Assembly: GCA_003153935.1 (NCBI GenBank)
Contig: PMCA01000019.1
Span: 281-25,190, forward strand
From: Elusimicrobiota bacterium
GTDB taxonomy: Bacteria; CAYTYR01; UBA6262
Direction of reading: 5' to 3'
DNA length: 24,910 bases
Positions 8,985-17,838 of the stretch are shown here, one piece after another. Both the position numbers and the translations under genes were made by a program. How positions within the stretch are numbered: position 1 is the stretch's first letter; every line of letters starts with the position of its first letter. The notes below the pieces were generated by a model. That model did not search any database. It was not told the origin of the DNA and worked only from the letters and a program-made list of their open reading frames with translations.

Positions 8985-9491
8985 TTGCCAAGGATTAGCC
9001 CAGATGGATTGGATTTAAGAGAAAAAGTAGTGAATGTCGCCCGCGTAGCCAAAGTCGTCAAAGGCGGAAAGCGCTTTTCATTCGCGGCTTTAGTGGTAGT
9101 GGGAGATGAAAAGGGCCATGTCGGTGTAGGCACCGGCAAAGCCAAAGAAGTGCAGGATGCCATTCAAAAAGGAATAACTAATGCCAAAAAAAACCTGGTC
9201 AAGGTAACCCTGAGGGATGCCACCTTGCCGCATGAAGTGATCGGTCACTTCGGCAGCGCCCGGGTATTGATGAAACCGGCTTGTCCGGGTACCGGCGTGA
9301 TCGCCGGCGGCGGCGTCAGGATCGTCCTGGAACTGTCCGGGGTGAAGAATGTATTGACCAAGTCATTGTCTTCCCATAATCCTTATAACGTGGTCTACGC
9401 GACCTTTGACGGTCTGGCCCAGCTCAAGAACGAGAGCTTACGTATGCCCTCCGAGCCGGAAAGAACCGCCGAACTAAAAAGTGGAATATAG
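8985..9491 (+). CDS. rpsE: 30S ribosomal protein S5 (TTG start)
   Basis: S5 contributes to the mRNA entry channel and to decoding accuracy. The 168-residue product has the N-terminal double-stranded-RNA-binding-like domain with [20 protein letters not shown] and [20 protein letters not shown]. The C-terminal domain contains [20 protein letters not shown]. The start is TTG at 8985, four bases after GGGGAGGA at 8973-8980. An ATG at 8980 is out of frame, and no other in-frame start gives the full first domain. The next gene is rplO rather than rpmD. Confidence 0.96.
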   Translation: MPRISPDGLDLREKVVNVARVAKVVKGGKRFSFAALVVVGDEKGHVGVGTGKAKEVQDAIQKGITNAKKNLVKVTLRDATLPHEVIGHFGSARVLMKPACPGTGVIAGGGVRIVLELSGVKNVLTKSLSSHNPYNVVYATFDGLAQLKNESLRMPSEPERTAELKSGI

Positions 9492-9506
9492 AAGGAGTAT
9501 TAACCC

Positions 9507-9956
9507 ATGCAATTAACTGACTTAAAACCAGCCAAAGGCTCCAGTAAAAGAAGGAAAATAGTAGGGCGCGGTCACGGCTCCGGTCATGGCCACACGGCCT
9601 GCCGCGGCAACAAAGGACAGAATTCCCGCAGCGGCGGCGGCGTTAAGCCGGGCTTTGAGGGCGGACAGATGCCCTTGACCAGACGCATTCCGAAGAGGGG
9701 CTTTAACTCAAAATTCAAAAAAGACTACGCTTTGATCAACCTGGACCAACTGGAAAAATACTTCAAGGCCAGTGAAGAAGTCACCCCCGAGACCCTATTG
9801 GCAAGAAGGGTCATAGATAAAATAGCGGATGGCGTAAAGGTCCTGGGACGCGGCGAGCTCAAGAAGAGTTTGACCGTCAAGGCCAGCGCCTACAGCGGCA
9901 AAGCCAAAGAAATGATCGAAAAAGCGGGCGGTAAAGCCGAAGTGATCAGTTCATAG
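9507..9956 (+). CDS. rplO: 50S ribosomal protein L15
   Basis: L15 is a late 50S assembly protein. The 149-residue product has the Gly/Arg-rich N terminus ([20 protein letters not shown], residues about 22-41), then [18 protein letters not shown] and the conserved C-terminal fold with [20 protein letters not shown] and [15 protein letters not shown]. The ATG follows GAAGGAG at 9491-9497. The final codons Ser-Ser-stop lie in the first unit of a heptamer repeat array (9949-9990), so the repeat has probably set the stop codon of this gene. Confidence 0.97.
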   Translation: MQLTDLKPAKGSSKRRKIVGRGHGSGHGHTACRGNKGQNSRSGGGVKPGFEGGQMPLTRRIPKRGFNSKFKKDYALINLDQLEKYFKASEEVTPETLLARRVIDKIADGVKVLGRGELKKSLTVKASAYSGKAKEMIEKAGGKAEVISS

Positions 9957-9991
9957 TTCATTGTTGATAGTTGATAGTTGATAGTTGATAG
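9949..9991. repeat. GTT(G/C)ATA heptamer tandem array
   Basis: Six consecutive heptamers occupy 9949-9990: GTTCATA, GTTCATT and then four perfect GTTGATA units, followed by a single G at 9991. The first unit lies inside the 3' end of rplO and its TCATAG supplies the last serine and the stop codon. The rest fills most of the 70-base gap before secY. The unit contains TAG or TGA in some frames, so insertion tends to end a reading frame. It is too short and lacks spacers, so it is not a CRISPR array. Function is unknown. Confidence 0.93.
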
Positions 9992-10026
9992 AAAAAGCAA
10001 TAAACTAAAAATTCAAGGAGCATAGG

Positions 10027-11346
10027 GTGCTAAAAGGATTTGGCGATATATTCAGGATTCCCGATCTTAGGAAGAAAGTTCTTTTTACCTTAGGCATAAT
10101 AGTCGTTTATCGTATCGGCGCGTTCATACCAACTCCGGGAGTGGACGCTCACCTGTTAAAAACTTTCTTTGAAAACCAGAAGGGCACCTTGATCGGGTTT
10201 TTTGACCTGTTCAGCGGCGGCGCTTTGAGCAAGCTGTCCATATTTTCCATGGGTATCATGCCCTATATTAACGCCTCCATTATCATGTCCCTGTTGCAGA
10301 CCGTGGTCCCGTTCCTGGAGCAGATATCCAAGGAAGGCGCCAGCGGACGGAAAAGACTGAACCAGTATACCCGGATCGGCACCTTGTTCCTCGCCGCCAT
10401 CCAATCCTACGGTTTGACCTTCTGGATGCAGAGCATGAAAGTCGGCGGGCAGTCCATCGTGCAGAATCCCGGGCCCAGTTTCCAGATGCTGACAGTGCTG
10501 ACCCTGACTACCGGCACAGTGTTGATCATGTGGCTGGGCGAACAGATCACCGAGCGGGGTATCGGCAACGGTATCTCTATCCTGGTCTTCGCTGGCATTA
10601 TCGACCGTATTCCATCGGCCATTTTCGATACCTGGTCGCTCTTCAAGAGCGGGCAGATATATTTGATCACTATATTAGTGCTGATAGCTTTCATTGTGGC
10701 TTTGATCGGTTTCGTGGTTTTCGTGGAGCAGGCTCAACGGAAGATCCCCGTGCAATATGCCAAACGGATAGTGGGCCGCCGCATGTATGGCGGGCAGTCC
10801 AGCTATTTGCCCCTGCGCGTTGACCAGTCGGGCGTTATCGCGGTGATCTTCGCCGTCAGTATCATGATGTTCCCGGCGACCATCGCCCAATTTTTCCCGA
10901 ACACCAGTTTCTTTCACATGATCACTGCATGGTTCGCCCGCGGCCATATAGTATATAATTTGGTCTACGCGGTCTTAATAATTTTCTTCTGCTTCTTTTA
11001 CACCGCCATTACCTTCAATCCGAATGACTTGGCGGACAACATGAAAAAGCAAGGCGGTTTCATCCCCGGTATCAGGCCGGGACAGCCGACCAGCGAATAT
11101 ATAGATAAGGTTCTGACCAGGATCACCCTGATCGGTGCCATCTTCGTTTCCTTCATCGCCATCGTGCCCGATTACATATTCTCCTTCTTAAACGCGGAGT
11201 TCTGGACCAGGATCATCAGCGGTACCTCCATCTTGATCATGGTGGGCGTGGCGCTGGATACCATGGGTCAGGTTGAATCGCACTTGTTAATGAGACATTA
11301 TGAAGGGTTCATGCGTAAGGCGCACCTTAAAGGAAGAATATACTAA
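10027..11346 (+). CDS. secY: Protein translocase subunit SecY (GTG start)
   Basis: SecY is the channel-forming subunit of the SecYEG translocon in the inner membrane. The 439-residue product shows ten hydrophobic segments. Conserved features include the amphipathic start FGDIFRIPDLRKKVLFTLG, RIGAFIPTPGVD, SGGALSKLSIFSMGIMPYI near the first segments, WLGEQITERGIGNGISILVF, and the C-terminal VESHLLMRHYEGFMRKAHLK. The GTG at 10027 is six bases after AAGGAG at 10015-10020. The preceding intergenic region holds the heptamer repeats. The stop shares one base with the adk start. Confidence 0.98.
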   Translation: MLKGFGDIFRIPDLRKKVLFTLGIIVVYRIGAFIPTPGVDAHLLKTFFENQKGTLIGFFDLFSGGALSKLSIFSMGIMPYINASIIMSLLQTVVPFLEQISKEGASGRKRLNQYTRIGTLFLAAIQSYGLTFWMQSMKVGGQSIVQNPGPSFQMLTVLTLTTGTVLIMWLGEQITERGIGNGISILVFAGIIDRIPSAIFDTWSLFKSGQIYLITILVLIAFIVALIGFVVFVEQAQRKIPVQYAKRIVGRRMYGGQSSYLPLRVDQSGVIAVIFAVSIMMFPATIAQFFPNTSFFHMITAWFARGHIVYNLVYAVLIIFFCFFYTAITFNPNDLADNMKKQGGFIPGIRPGQPTSEYIDKVLTRITLIGAIFVSFIAIVPDYIFSFLNAEFWTRIISGTSILIMVGVALDTMGQVESHLLMRHYEGFMRKAHLKGRIY

Positions 11347-11903
11347 TGCAGATAGTATTATTCGGCGGTCCCGGTGCAGGCAAAGGAACCCAGGCGCAGA
11401 AGATCGCGGCACATTATAAAATACCCCAGATCTCCACGGGTGACATATTAAGGGAAACAGCGGCCAGCCAGTCTCCTTTGGCGCAGAAACTGAAAGAAGT
11501 GATGCAAAAAGGGGAGTTGGTCTCGGATAACCTGCTGAAGGATATTGTTGAAGAAAGATTGAAAAAAGAAGATTGCCGTAATGGTTTTATCCTGGATGGG
11601 TACCCTAGGACTTTGGGACAGGCCGGAGACCTGGAAGGGATACTTAAGGATATCGGCCGGAAGATCGACGCAGTCCTGTTTGTGGAAGTTCACGAACAGG
11701 AGCTGATCGACCGCCTCAGTAAGCGCGGCCGGGCGGATGATAACGAAGCGACCATCAAGAACAGGCTGAAAGTTTACGAAAATACGACCCGGCCGGTACT
11801 TGATTTTTATAAGCAAAAGAATTTATTGCGGACGGTTCAGGGCGTGGGAACGATCGAGATCATATTTGGTTCCCTGCGAAGCATTTTAGACACCTTGAAG
11901 TAG
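11346..11903 (+). CDS. adk: Adenylate kinase, short-LID form
   Basis: Adenylate kinase interconverts ATP plus AMP with two ADP in the cytoplasm. The 185-residue product has the P-loop GGPGAGKGT at residues 7-15, the AMP-binding STGDILR, and DGYPRT. The LID arginines fall in SKRGRADDNEATIKNRLKVY. The LID is the short type without zinc cysteines, which explains why the length is below the 214 residues of E. coli. It overlaps the secY stop by one base (TAATG) and uses AAAGGAAG inside secY as its binding site. The secY-adk-map order is common outside gammaproteobacteria. Confidence 0.97.
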   Translation: MQIVLFGGPGAGKGTQAQKIAAHYKIPQISTGDILRETAASQSPLAQKLKEVMQKGELVSDNLLKDIVEERLKKEDCRNGFILDGYPRTLGQAGDLEGILKDIGRKIDAVLFVEVHEQELIDRLSKRGRADDNEATIKNRLKVYENTTRPVLDFYKQKNLLRTVQGVGTIEIIFGSLRSILDTLK

Positions 11904-11908
11904 AGCCC

Positions 11909-12655
11909 ATGATCATAATCAAATCGCCTGAAGAAATCAAGGCCATGCGGGAAAGCGGTAAACTGACCGCTGAACTGTGCGCTCTTTTAAAAGAAAAGAT
12001 AAAACCAGGCATCACCACCTTGTCTTTAGACGATTTGGCGCTGAGCTGGATAAGAAAAAAAAACGCCCAACCCGCTTTCCTGGGTTATCATGGTTATCCT
12101 AAAAGTATCTGCTCTTCGGTCAACGAGGAAGTGGTGCACGGCATCCCGGGCAGCCGGGTGCTTGTGGAAGGCGACATTGTCGGCATCGATGTGGGCGTGA
12201 TCTACAACGGTTTTTACGGCGATATGGCTTTTACCGCCGCCATCGGCCAGATCTCCGCGGAAGCGCGGAAACTGCTCGAGGTCACCGAACAAAGTCTTTA
12301 TGCCGGGATCAGGGAAGCCCAGGTGTTCCACCGCCTGACCGATATTTCCCACGCGGTCCAGGAACATGCCGAAAAGAACGGATTTTCCGTGGTCCAGCAG
12401 TATGTCGGCCATGGCATCGGCCGGCAGATGCATGAAGACCCGCAAGTTCCCAATTACGGCGCCCCGGGTTGCGGACCGGTGCTGAAGCCGGGCATGACCA
12501 TGGCGATCGAGCCGATGGTGAATATGGGTACTTATGAAGTGGAAGTGCTGGCCGACGGCTGGACCGTCGTCACCAAGGACCGTAAACTGAGCGCCCATTT
12601 CGAGCATAGCATTCTGATCGGCGATAATGGACCCGAAATACTGACAAAAATATAG
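11909..12655 (+). CDS. map: Methionine aminopeptidase, type I
   Basis: This enzyme removes the initiator methionine from nascent proteins. The 248-residue product has all the expected residues of the pita-bread fold: His77 in VVHGIP, metal ligands Asp94 and Asp105 (GIDVG and GDMAF), His168 in VGHGIG with His175 nearby in QMHEDP, Glu201 in AIEPMV and Glu232 in HFEHS. No N-terminal zinc-finger extension is present. It starts five bases after adk with only a weak binding site (GAAGTAGAG), so it may depend on translation of adk. Confidence 0.97.
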   Translation: MIIIKSPEEIKAMRESGKLTAELCALLKEKIKPGITTLSLDDLALSWIRKKNAQPAFLGYHGYPKSICSSVNEEVVHGIPGSRVLVEGDIVGIDVGVIYNGFYGDMAFTAAIGQISAEARKLLEVTEQSLYAGIREAQVFHRLTDISHAVQEHAEKNGFSVVQQYVGHGIGRQMHEDPQVPNYGAPGCGPVLKPGMTMAIEPMVNMGTYEVEVLADGWTVVTKDRKLSAHFEHSILIGDNGPEILTKI

Positions 12656-12671
12656 AAGCAAGGAGCACAAC

Positions 12672-12890
12672 TTGGCGAAAGAAGAAGCCATAGAAGTAGA
12701 AGGCAAGATATTGGAAGCGTTACCCAACGCCATGTTCCGCGTGGAGCTGGAGAACGGTCACAAGATCCTGGCCCATATTTCCGGGAAAATGCGCATGAAC
12801 TTTATCCGCATTCTGCCTGGGGATAAAGTGAAGGTGCAGCTTTCACCGTACGACCTGTCACGGGGGCGGATAACTTTCCGAGTAAAATAA
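12672..12890 (+). CDS. infA: Translation initiation factor IF-1 (TTG start)
   Basis: IF-1 occupies the 30S A site during initiation. The 72-residue product, an OB fold, matches the family throughout: [60 protein letters not shown] and the last strand RGRITFRVK. The start is TTG at 12672, six bases after CAAGGAG at 12659-12665; no in-frame ATG lies near. A rare start codon on an initiation-factor gene could make its own level sensitive to initiation stringency, as known for infC, but this is inference. Confidence 0.97.
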   Translation: MAKEEAIEVEGKILEALPNAMFRVELENGHKILAHISGKMRMNFIRILPGDKVKVQLSPYDLSRGRITFRVK

Positions 12891-12923
12891 TAGACCAGTT
12901 ACAGAAGAGCGAGGAGGAACCTA

Positions 12924-13037
12924 ATGAAAGTACGCGCGTCAGTAAAACCCATATGCAAAAAGTGCAAGATCGTCAGGCGTAAACGGATTATCAGAGTGGT
13001 TTGCAGCAATCCCAGGCATAACCAGAGACAAGGATAA
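12924..13037 (+). CDS. rpmJ: 50S ribosomal protein L36, zinc-binding form
   Basis: L36 is the smallest 50S protein and stabilises 23S rRNA near the L16/L6 region. The 37-residue product starts [20 protein letters not shown]. It carries the CCCH zinc set Cys11, Cys14, Cys27 and His32 (CKKC and CSNPRH), followed by the usual NQRQG end. GAGGAGG at 12911-12917 is six bases before the ATG. The gene sits between infA and rpsM, its standard place. Confidence 0.97.
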   Translation: MKVRASVKPICKKCKIVRRKRIIRVVCSNPRHNQRQG

Positions 13038-13062
13038 TTAATATCAGGAGGAGTAATTAACA

Positions 13063-13464
13063 ATGGCGAGAATTGGCGGGGTGGATTTACCTAAAGATAA
13101 ACGAATTGAAACAGCCTTGACTTATCTTTACGGGATCGGTTTGACTTTATCGCAGAAGATACTGCAGGAAGCTGAGGTCAGTCCGGATACCCGGGTCAAG
13201 AATTTGACCGAAGAGGAAGTTAACAAGATCAAGGGCATCGTGCAGCGCGATTACCAGGTAGAAGGCGCCTTGCGCCGGGAGATCGCCAACAACATCAAGA
13301 GACTGATCGAAGCCGGCGCTTATCGCGGCATCCGTCATAAGAGGAACCTGCCCGTGCGCGGACAGCGTACCCGGACCAACGCCCGGACCAAACGCGGCGC
13401 CCGCCGGACCGTCGGCGCGGTCAAGGCCAAAGAAGAAACCAAAACGGCTGAAAAAGGAGCATAA
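13063..13464 (+). CDS. rpsM: 30S ribosomal protein S13
   Basis: S13 is a 30S head protein that contacts L5 and P-site tRNA. The 133-residue product has [31 protein letters not shown] (helix-two-turn-helix), and the signature [20 protein letters not shown] with the basic tail reaching tRNA. The tail continues to ETKTAEKGA, about ten residues longer than usual. AGGAGGAG at 13046-13053 precedes the ATG. It begins the alpha-operon part of the cluster. Confidence 0.97.
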   Translation: MARIGGVDLPKDKRIETALTYLYGIGLTLSQKILQEAEVSPDTRVKNLTEEEVNKIKGIVQRDYQVEGALRREIANNIKRLIEAGAYRGIRHKRNLPVRGQRTRTNARTKRGARRTVGAVKAKEETKTAEKGA

Positions 13465-13469
13465 GCATA

Positions 13470-13904
13470 ATGACTGACCAAAAGCAACCGGAAAAAAAGG
13501 ATAAAAAAGAGGCAGGCTCGGGTAAGCCGGTAGTTAAAAAGAAAAAACTGCTGAAGAACGTCAGCAGCGGCATCGCCCATATCAAAGCTACTTTTAATAA
13601 TACCATCATCAGCATTACCGATGTGAAAGGCGATGTCATAGCCTGGTGTTCCACCGGGTCGCAGGGGTTCAAGGGCTCCCGCAAAGGCACGCCGTACGCC
13701 GCGCAGATGGCCGCGGAAGCTGCCGCGAAGAAAGCTATCGAGCAGGGCATGAAAGAGATCAGCGTATTTGTCAAAGGCCCCGGTTCAGGCCGGGAAACAG
13801 CGATTCGCGCTTTACAGGCGGCGGGCCTGGAAATCAACATGATCAAGGACGTAACCCCGATCCCGCATAACGGTTGCCGTCCGCCGAAACAAAGAAGAGT
13901 TTAA
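13470..13904 (+). CDS. rpsK: 30S ribosomal protein S11 with N-terminal extension
   Basis: S11 lies on the 30S platform near the E site. The 144-residue product has the typical core from about residue 30: [38 protein letters not shown], the [20 protein letters not shown] segment, and the C-terminal [17 protein letters not shown]. The first 28 or so residues are a charged Lys/Glu-rich extension ([14 protein letters not shown]), longer than in E. coli. The start ATG at 13470 follows AAAGGAG at 13453-13459, which lies at the end of rpsM. Confidence 0.97.
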   Translation: MTDQKQPEKKDKKEAGSGKPVVKKKKLLKNVSSGIAHIKATFNNTIISITDVKGDVIAWCSTGSQGFKGSRKGTPYAAQMAAEAAAKKAIEQGMKEISVFVKGPGSGRETAIRALQAAGLEINMIKDVTPIPHNGCRPPKQRRV

Positions 13905-13919
13905 TTCAAGGAGGAGATA

Positions 13920-14549
13920 GTGGCCAGAGTTATTGGTGCAGTTTGCAGGTTATGCCGAGCGGAAGGAACTAAATTATTTTTAAAAGGGACACGTTGCTAT
14001 TCGGCCAAGTGCGCGGTGGAGAGAAAGACCATGGCGCCAGGCATGCATGGCCGTCAGCGCGCGTTCAGCCAGAGCGATTACAAAGTGCAGTTACGGGAGA
14101 AACAGAAGGCCAAACGGATAGCCGGCATTCTGGAGAACCAGTTCCGCCTCTATTTTAAGAAAGCGGACCAGATGAAGGGATTGACGGGCGAGAACCTCCT
14201 GCGTTTGCTGGAGATGCGCCTGGATAATATCGTCTTCAGGATGGGTTTTGCTTCCAGCCGTTCTCAGGGCAGGCAATTGGTCGGGCATGGCGGAGTTACC
14301 GTCAACGGCAAGAGGGTGAATATTCCTTCCTACATTGTCAAAGTAGGGGACAAGATCGCGATCAAGGAGAAGTACAAACAGAACGTGTTCGTGCAGGCCG
14401 GGATGAAGGTCGCCGGTGAAAAAGGCGTACCCGCCTGGCTGACCCTGGATAAGAACGCTGTCGCCGGCGCGGTGAACAAGATGCCGGAACGCAGCGAGTT
14501 GTCTTACCCGGTACAGGAACAACTGATCGTCGAACTATACTCTAAATAA
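13920..14549 (+). CDS. rpsD: 30S ribosomal protein S4, zinc form (GTG start)
   Basis: S4 nucleates 16S 5'-domain assembly and, in E. coli, represses the alpha operon. The 209-residue product begins at GTG, five bases after AGGAGG. Four cysteines at 9, 12, 26 and 31 form the N-terminal zinc site known from Thermus S4. The S4 RNA-binding domain is marked by MRLDNIVFRMGFASSRSQGR and GGVTVNGKRVNIPSYIVKVG. Its C terminus, QEQLIVELYSK, is complete. Confidence 0.97.
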   Translation: MARVIGAVCRLCRAEGTKLFLKGTRCYSAKCAVERKTMAPGMHGRQRAFSQSDYKVQLREKQKAKRIAGILENQFRLYFKKADQMKGLTGENLLRLLEMRLDNIVFRMGFASSRSQGRQLVGHGGVTVNGKRVNIPSYIVKVGDKIAIKEKYKQNVFVQAGMKVAGEKGVPAWLTLDKNAVAGAVNKMPERSELSYPVQEQLIVELYSK

Positions 14550-14585
14550 TTAAACATATAAGCAAGCGTATTTTAAGGAGGCAAT

Positions 14586-15575
14586 ATGAAGTTGAGTCCC
14601 ATTGTAATGCCAAAAAGGTTAGAGTTGGACAAGAAGACCGCTACCAACAATTTCGGTAAGTTCATCGCCGAACCTTTTGAGCGTGGTTACGGACATACGA
14701 TAGGTAATTGTCTGAGGCGTATTTTGCTGAGTTCCCTGGAAGGCGCCGCCATTACCAACATCAAGATCGAAGGCGTCCTGCATGAATTCTCCAGTATACC
14801 GGGGATCAAGGAAGATGTCACCGAGATCATCCTGAACCTGAAAAAAGTGCGTTTTAAATTATACACCGGCGGTCCGGAAGTCATTTACCTGCGCGCCAGC
14901 AAACAGGGCGTCGCCGTAGCCGGAGACATTGAAGTCAATTCCAACATTGAAGTGCTTAACCCGGACCAGCCGATCGCTACGCTGAATCCCGGCTCCAAGC
15001 TCGAGATCATGATGGAAGTGAACAAAGGCCGCGGGTACGTAGTTTCCGAGCGGAACAAGAAAGAGGGTCAGGATATCGGCTTGATACCCATCGACTCCAT
15101 CTTCACTCCGGTCTACAAGGTCAATTACAACGTGGAGAACGCGCGCGTCGGGCAAATGACCGATTACGACCGTTTGGTCATCGAGATCTTTACCGACGGC
15201 AGCGTATCCCCGGAGGACGCGCTGGCTTACGCCGCGAAGATCCTGAAGGATTCACTGGAGATCTTCATCAACTTTGAAGAAGAAGAAGCCAAGACCGAAG
15301 CCGTTGGCGCAACGCAGGCTGAGGAAGAAGAAAAATTTAAGAAGCTCCGGGAATTGCTTAACCAGAGCGTGGATATCATCGAGCTCTCCATCCGCGCGCA
15401 GAACTGCCTGCGGGTAGCCAAGATCAAATCTATCGGCGACCTGGTGCAGAAACGGGAGCAGGACCTGCTGAAAGTTAAGAATTTCGGCAAGAAGTCCCTT
15501 AACGAGATCATCAAGAAACTAAAAGAATTGAACTTATCTTTGGGCATGGAAATACCCCCACAGGAAAAGGAGTAA
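14586..15575 (+). CDS. rpoA: RNA polymerase alpha subunit
   Basis: The alpha subunit dimerises to scaffold RNA polymerase, and its C-terminal domain binds UP elements and activators. The 329-residue product has the N-terminal domain (1 to about 230) with GYGHTIGNCLRRILLSSLEG and ENARVGQMTDYDRL. An acidic linker follows (EEEEAKTEAVGATQAEEEEK, 231-250), then a full C-terminal domain. In that domain the residues matching the E. coli DNA-binding set are Arg270, Asn273, Cys274 and Lys303. AAGGAGG is four bases before the ATG. Present in its usual place between rpsD and rplQ. Confidence 0.98.
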   Translation: MKLSPIVMPKRLELDKKTATNNFGKFIAEPFERGYGHTIGNCLRRILLSSLEGAAITNIKIEGVLHEFSSIPGIKEDVTEIILNLKKVRFKLYTGGPEVIYLRASKQGVAVAGDIEVNSNIEVLNPDQPIATLNPGSKLEIMMEVNKGRGYVVSERNKKEGQDIGLIPIDSIFTPVYKVNYNVENARVGQMTDYDRLVIEIFTDGSVSPEDALAYAAKILKDSLEIFINFEEEEAKTEAVGATQAEEEEKFKKLRELLNQSVDIIELSIRAQNCLRVAKIKSIGDLVQKREQDLLKVKNFGKKSLNEIIKKLKELNLSLGMEIPPQEKE

Positions 15576-15583
15576 AGTGAACC

Positions 15584-15934
15584 ATGGCACAGGGTAAAGT
15601 AGGCAGAAAATTAGGCAGGAACATGGGGCACCGCAAGAATCTTTTAAATAACCTGGTTAAATCTTTGTTTGAGCACGAACAGATCAAGACGACCAGGGCC
15701 AAAGCTAAAGAACTCAGGCGGTTAGCGGACAAAATGATCACCCTGGGCAAGAAAGGCGATCTGGCCAGCCGTCGTATCGCTCTTAAGTTCATCAGGGAAA
15801 AAAAGATCAACCAAAAATTATTCGCTGTGCTCGGTCCTCGCTATAAAGACAGGAAAGGCGGTTATACCGCGATCTTTTTCCTGGGTAACCGTCCCGGCGA
15901 TAACGCACCCGAAGTACTGATCAAGTTGGTATAA
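15584..15934 (+). CDS. rplQ: 50S ribosomal protein L17
   Basis: L17 sits on the solvent side of the 50S subunit close to the tunnel exit. The 116-residue product begins [20 protein letters not shown] and carries [20 protein letters not shown], the signature around residues 25-45. It ends [20 protein letters not shown] followed by IKLV. It ends with the double stop TAATAA. AAAGGAG at 15566-15572, inside rpoA, is the probable binding site. This gene normally closes the alpha operon, but here no terminator-like hairpin follows, and mreB starts 22 bases on. Confidence 0.97.
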   Translation: MAQGKVGRKLGRNMGHRKNLLNNLVKSLFEHEQIKTTRAKAKELRRLADKMITLGKKGDLASRRIALKFIREKKINQKLFAVLGPRYKDRKGGYTAIFFLGNRPGDNAPEVLIKLV

Positions 15935-15956
15935 TAACTTGCAGAAAAGAGGGTAT

Positions 15957-16985
15957 ATGTTCAAAAGATTTTTGGGCTTCTTCGCCAATGACATGGGGAT
16001 AGATCTTGGCACCGCCAGCACCCTGGTTTTTGTCAAAGGCAAAGGCATCCTATTGCGTGAACCGTCAGTAGTGGCGATCGACAAGAATACCAATATGGTA
16101 TTAGCGGTAGGGGATGACGCCAAAAAGATGATCGGCCGTACCCCGGCCAATATCGTAGCGGTACGTCCGCTGCGTAACGGAGTTATAGCGGACTTTGAAA
16201 TCACCCAGGAAATGATCAGGCATTTTATCCGTAAAGTGCGGCAGGACCGCACCTTGATCCGTCCGCGGGTGGTAATCGGGGTTCCCAGCGGCATTACCGG
16301 CGTGGAAAAGCGCGCGGTTAAAGAAGCAGCGGAGCAGGCCGGAGCGCGCGAAGTGTTCCTTATTGAAGAACCGATGGCCGCGGCGATCGGCGCGGAAATA
16401 CCGGTGCATGAAGCGGCCGGCAGCATGATCGTGGATATCGGCGGCGGCACCACGGAAGTAGCGGTTATCTCCCTGGGCGGCATGGTTATCTCCAATTCGT
16501 TGCGGGTAGCCGGCGACGCCATGGATGAGGCCATCGTCCAATACATTAAAAGAAAATATAACCTGACCATTGGCGAAAGAACGGCGGAAGAAGTCAAGAT
16601 CAGGATAGGGTCCATTTATCCGCAGGAAAAAGAAGAATCCATGGAAGTGAAGGGCCGCAGCCTGAAGACCGGCCTGCCGGAAACCGTGGAGATAGTCAGT
16701 GATGAAATTCGCGGCGCGCTGTCTGATACGGTCAGGATGATCATCGAGATGGTTAAATCGACACTGGAACAGACCCCGCCGGAATTATCCGCGGACATCA
16801 TCGAGAGAGGCATAGTCCTGGCCGGCGGCAGTTCCCTGCTGCGCGGCATTGACAAACTTTTGAGCGAAGAGACCGGCTTACCGGTGCACATAGCGGAAGA
16901 TCCCCTGACCTGTGTAGTAAAAGGAACGGGAAAGTACCTGGAAGAACTTGACCGGATATCGAAAATACGCGATGAAAGAAAATAA
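15957..16985 (+). CDS. mreB: Rod shape-determining protein MreB
   Basis: MreB is the bacterial actin that assembles as membrane-bound filaments and orients side-wall peptidoglycan synthesis. The 342-residue product starts with the membrane-binding amphipathic segment MFKRFLGFF. The actin-fold signatures are phosphate 1 ([12 protein letters not shown], Asp16), phosphate 2 ([17 protein letters not shown]) and the adenosine motif [15 protein letters not shown]. The ATG at 15957 is preferred over the in-frame TTG at 15939, because homologues start at MFxxxLGxF and the binding site AAAGAGGG lies between the two. It follows rplQ directly. Confidence 0.97.
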   Translation: MFKRFLGFFANDMGIDLGTASTLVFVKGKGILLREPSVVAIDKNTNMVLAVGDDAKKMIGRTPANIVAVRPLRNGVIADFEITQEMIRHFIRKVRQDRTLIRPRVVIGVPSGITGVEKRAVKEAAEQAGAREVFLIEEPMAAAIGAEIPVHEAAGSMIVDIGGGTTEVAVISLGGMVISNSLRVAGDAMDEAIVQYIKRKYNLTIGERTAEEVKIRIGSIYPQEKEESMEVKGRSLKTGLPETVEIVSDEIRGALSDTVRMIIEMVKSTLEQTPPELSADIIERGIVLAGGSSLLRGIDKLLSEETGLPVHIAEDPLTCVVKGTGKYLEELDRISKIRDERK

Positions 16986-17006
16986 TCAGATGCAAAAAGG
17001 TAAGAA

Positions 17007-17825
17007 ATGTCTTACTTTTGGGCTAAATATAAAGAAAGTATAGTTTTAGTCATTTTAGTACTACTCTGCCTGATGCTCATCGGTTCGCCTCTGAACAAGC
17101 AAGCCAATGTTCTGCGTAACTTCTTCCAGTATTTACTCCAGCCATCCCAAGAGATCACTACAGAACTGGTCCAGGACAATACCAACCTGGCCAGGAATAT
17201 CTCCGCGTTATTCGGCCTGCGGGAGAAAAACATCGACCTGCAAGAGCAGGTTTACCGCATGCAGGGACAGCTGCAGTCCGTCCGGGAAACATTAAGCGAG
17301 AACGAGCGCCTGCGCGCTATGCTGGCTTACAAAAAGTCTGCCAGCCGCGCTCTGCTGGCCGCCCAGGTCATTGCTTCCGACCCAGCCAACTGTTTTACCA
17401 GCATCTGGCTCAACCGGGGCAGTGAAGACGGCGTTAAAGTGAACACAGTGGCGCTGGCGTTCCAGGCAGGCAAGATCGGCGTGGCCGGAAGGGTCATAGA
17501 AGTACAGCCCCAATCCAGCCGCCTACTGTTGCTGACCGACCAGGACAGCGAGATCAGGGTAATAGACCAGCGTTCCCGGTTTGATGGTGTAGTTACCGGG
17601 GAGAACAGCAATAGCCTGCGTTTGCGCTATTTCCTCTTTGAGTCCGACCTGCAGGCAGGGGATGACATTATCACCAGCGGGAAGGGCGGTATATTCCCCG
17701 CCGGCCTGATGATAGGCACGATTACCAAGAGCTACCTGGAAGAAGACAAACTTTTTAAAGGCGGTACGATATTGCCGGAGATCAACCCGGGACTGATAGA
17801 AGAAGTGATGCTGATAATTCAGTAA
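17007..17825 (+). CDS. mreC: Rod shape-determining protein MreC
   Basis: MreC is a periplasmic bitopic protein that activates PBP2 within the elongasome. The 272-residue product has a single N-terminal membrane segment (about 11-27, SIVLVILVLLCLMLIGS). A coiled coil follows around 65-112 (LREKNIDLQEQVYRMQGQLQ), then the beta-rich MreC domain with ASDPANCFTSIWLNRGSEDG and ITSGKGGIFPAGLMIGTI. ATG follows AAAAAGG at 16994-17000. Spacing to mreB is 21 bases. Confidence 0.96.
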   Translation: MSYFWAKYKESIVLVILVLLCLMLIGSPLNKQANVLRNFFQYLLQPSQEITTELVQDNTNLARNISALFGLREKNIDLQEQVYRMQGQLQSVRETLSENERLRAMLAYKKSASRALLAAQVIASDPANCFTSIWLNRGSEDGVKVNTVALAFQAGKIGVAGRVIEVQPQSSRLLLLTDQDSEIRVIDQRSRFDGVVTGENSNSLRLRYFLFESDLQAGDDIITSGKGGIFPAGLMIGTITKSYLEEDKLFKGGTILPEINPGLIEEVMLIIQ

Positions 17826-17838
17826 GGCAAAGGGAACA

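Noticed and set aside
9949-9991. CRISPR-like or direct-repeat protein binding array
   Set aside because: Seven-base units without spacers are a simple tandem repeat, not a CRISPR array.
12026-12733. 235-codon open frame on the minus strand over map and infA
   Set aside because: Antisense to two clear genes, with no ribosome binding site context or recognisable domain.
15939-15956. Upstream TTG start giving MreB six more residues
   Set aside because: It would leave the likely binding site inside the gene and add residues before the conserved MFxxxLGxF beginning.
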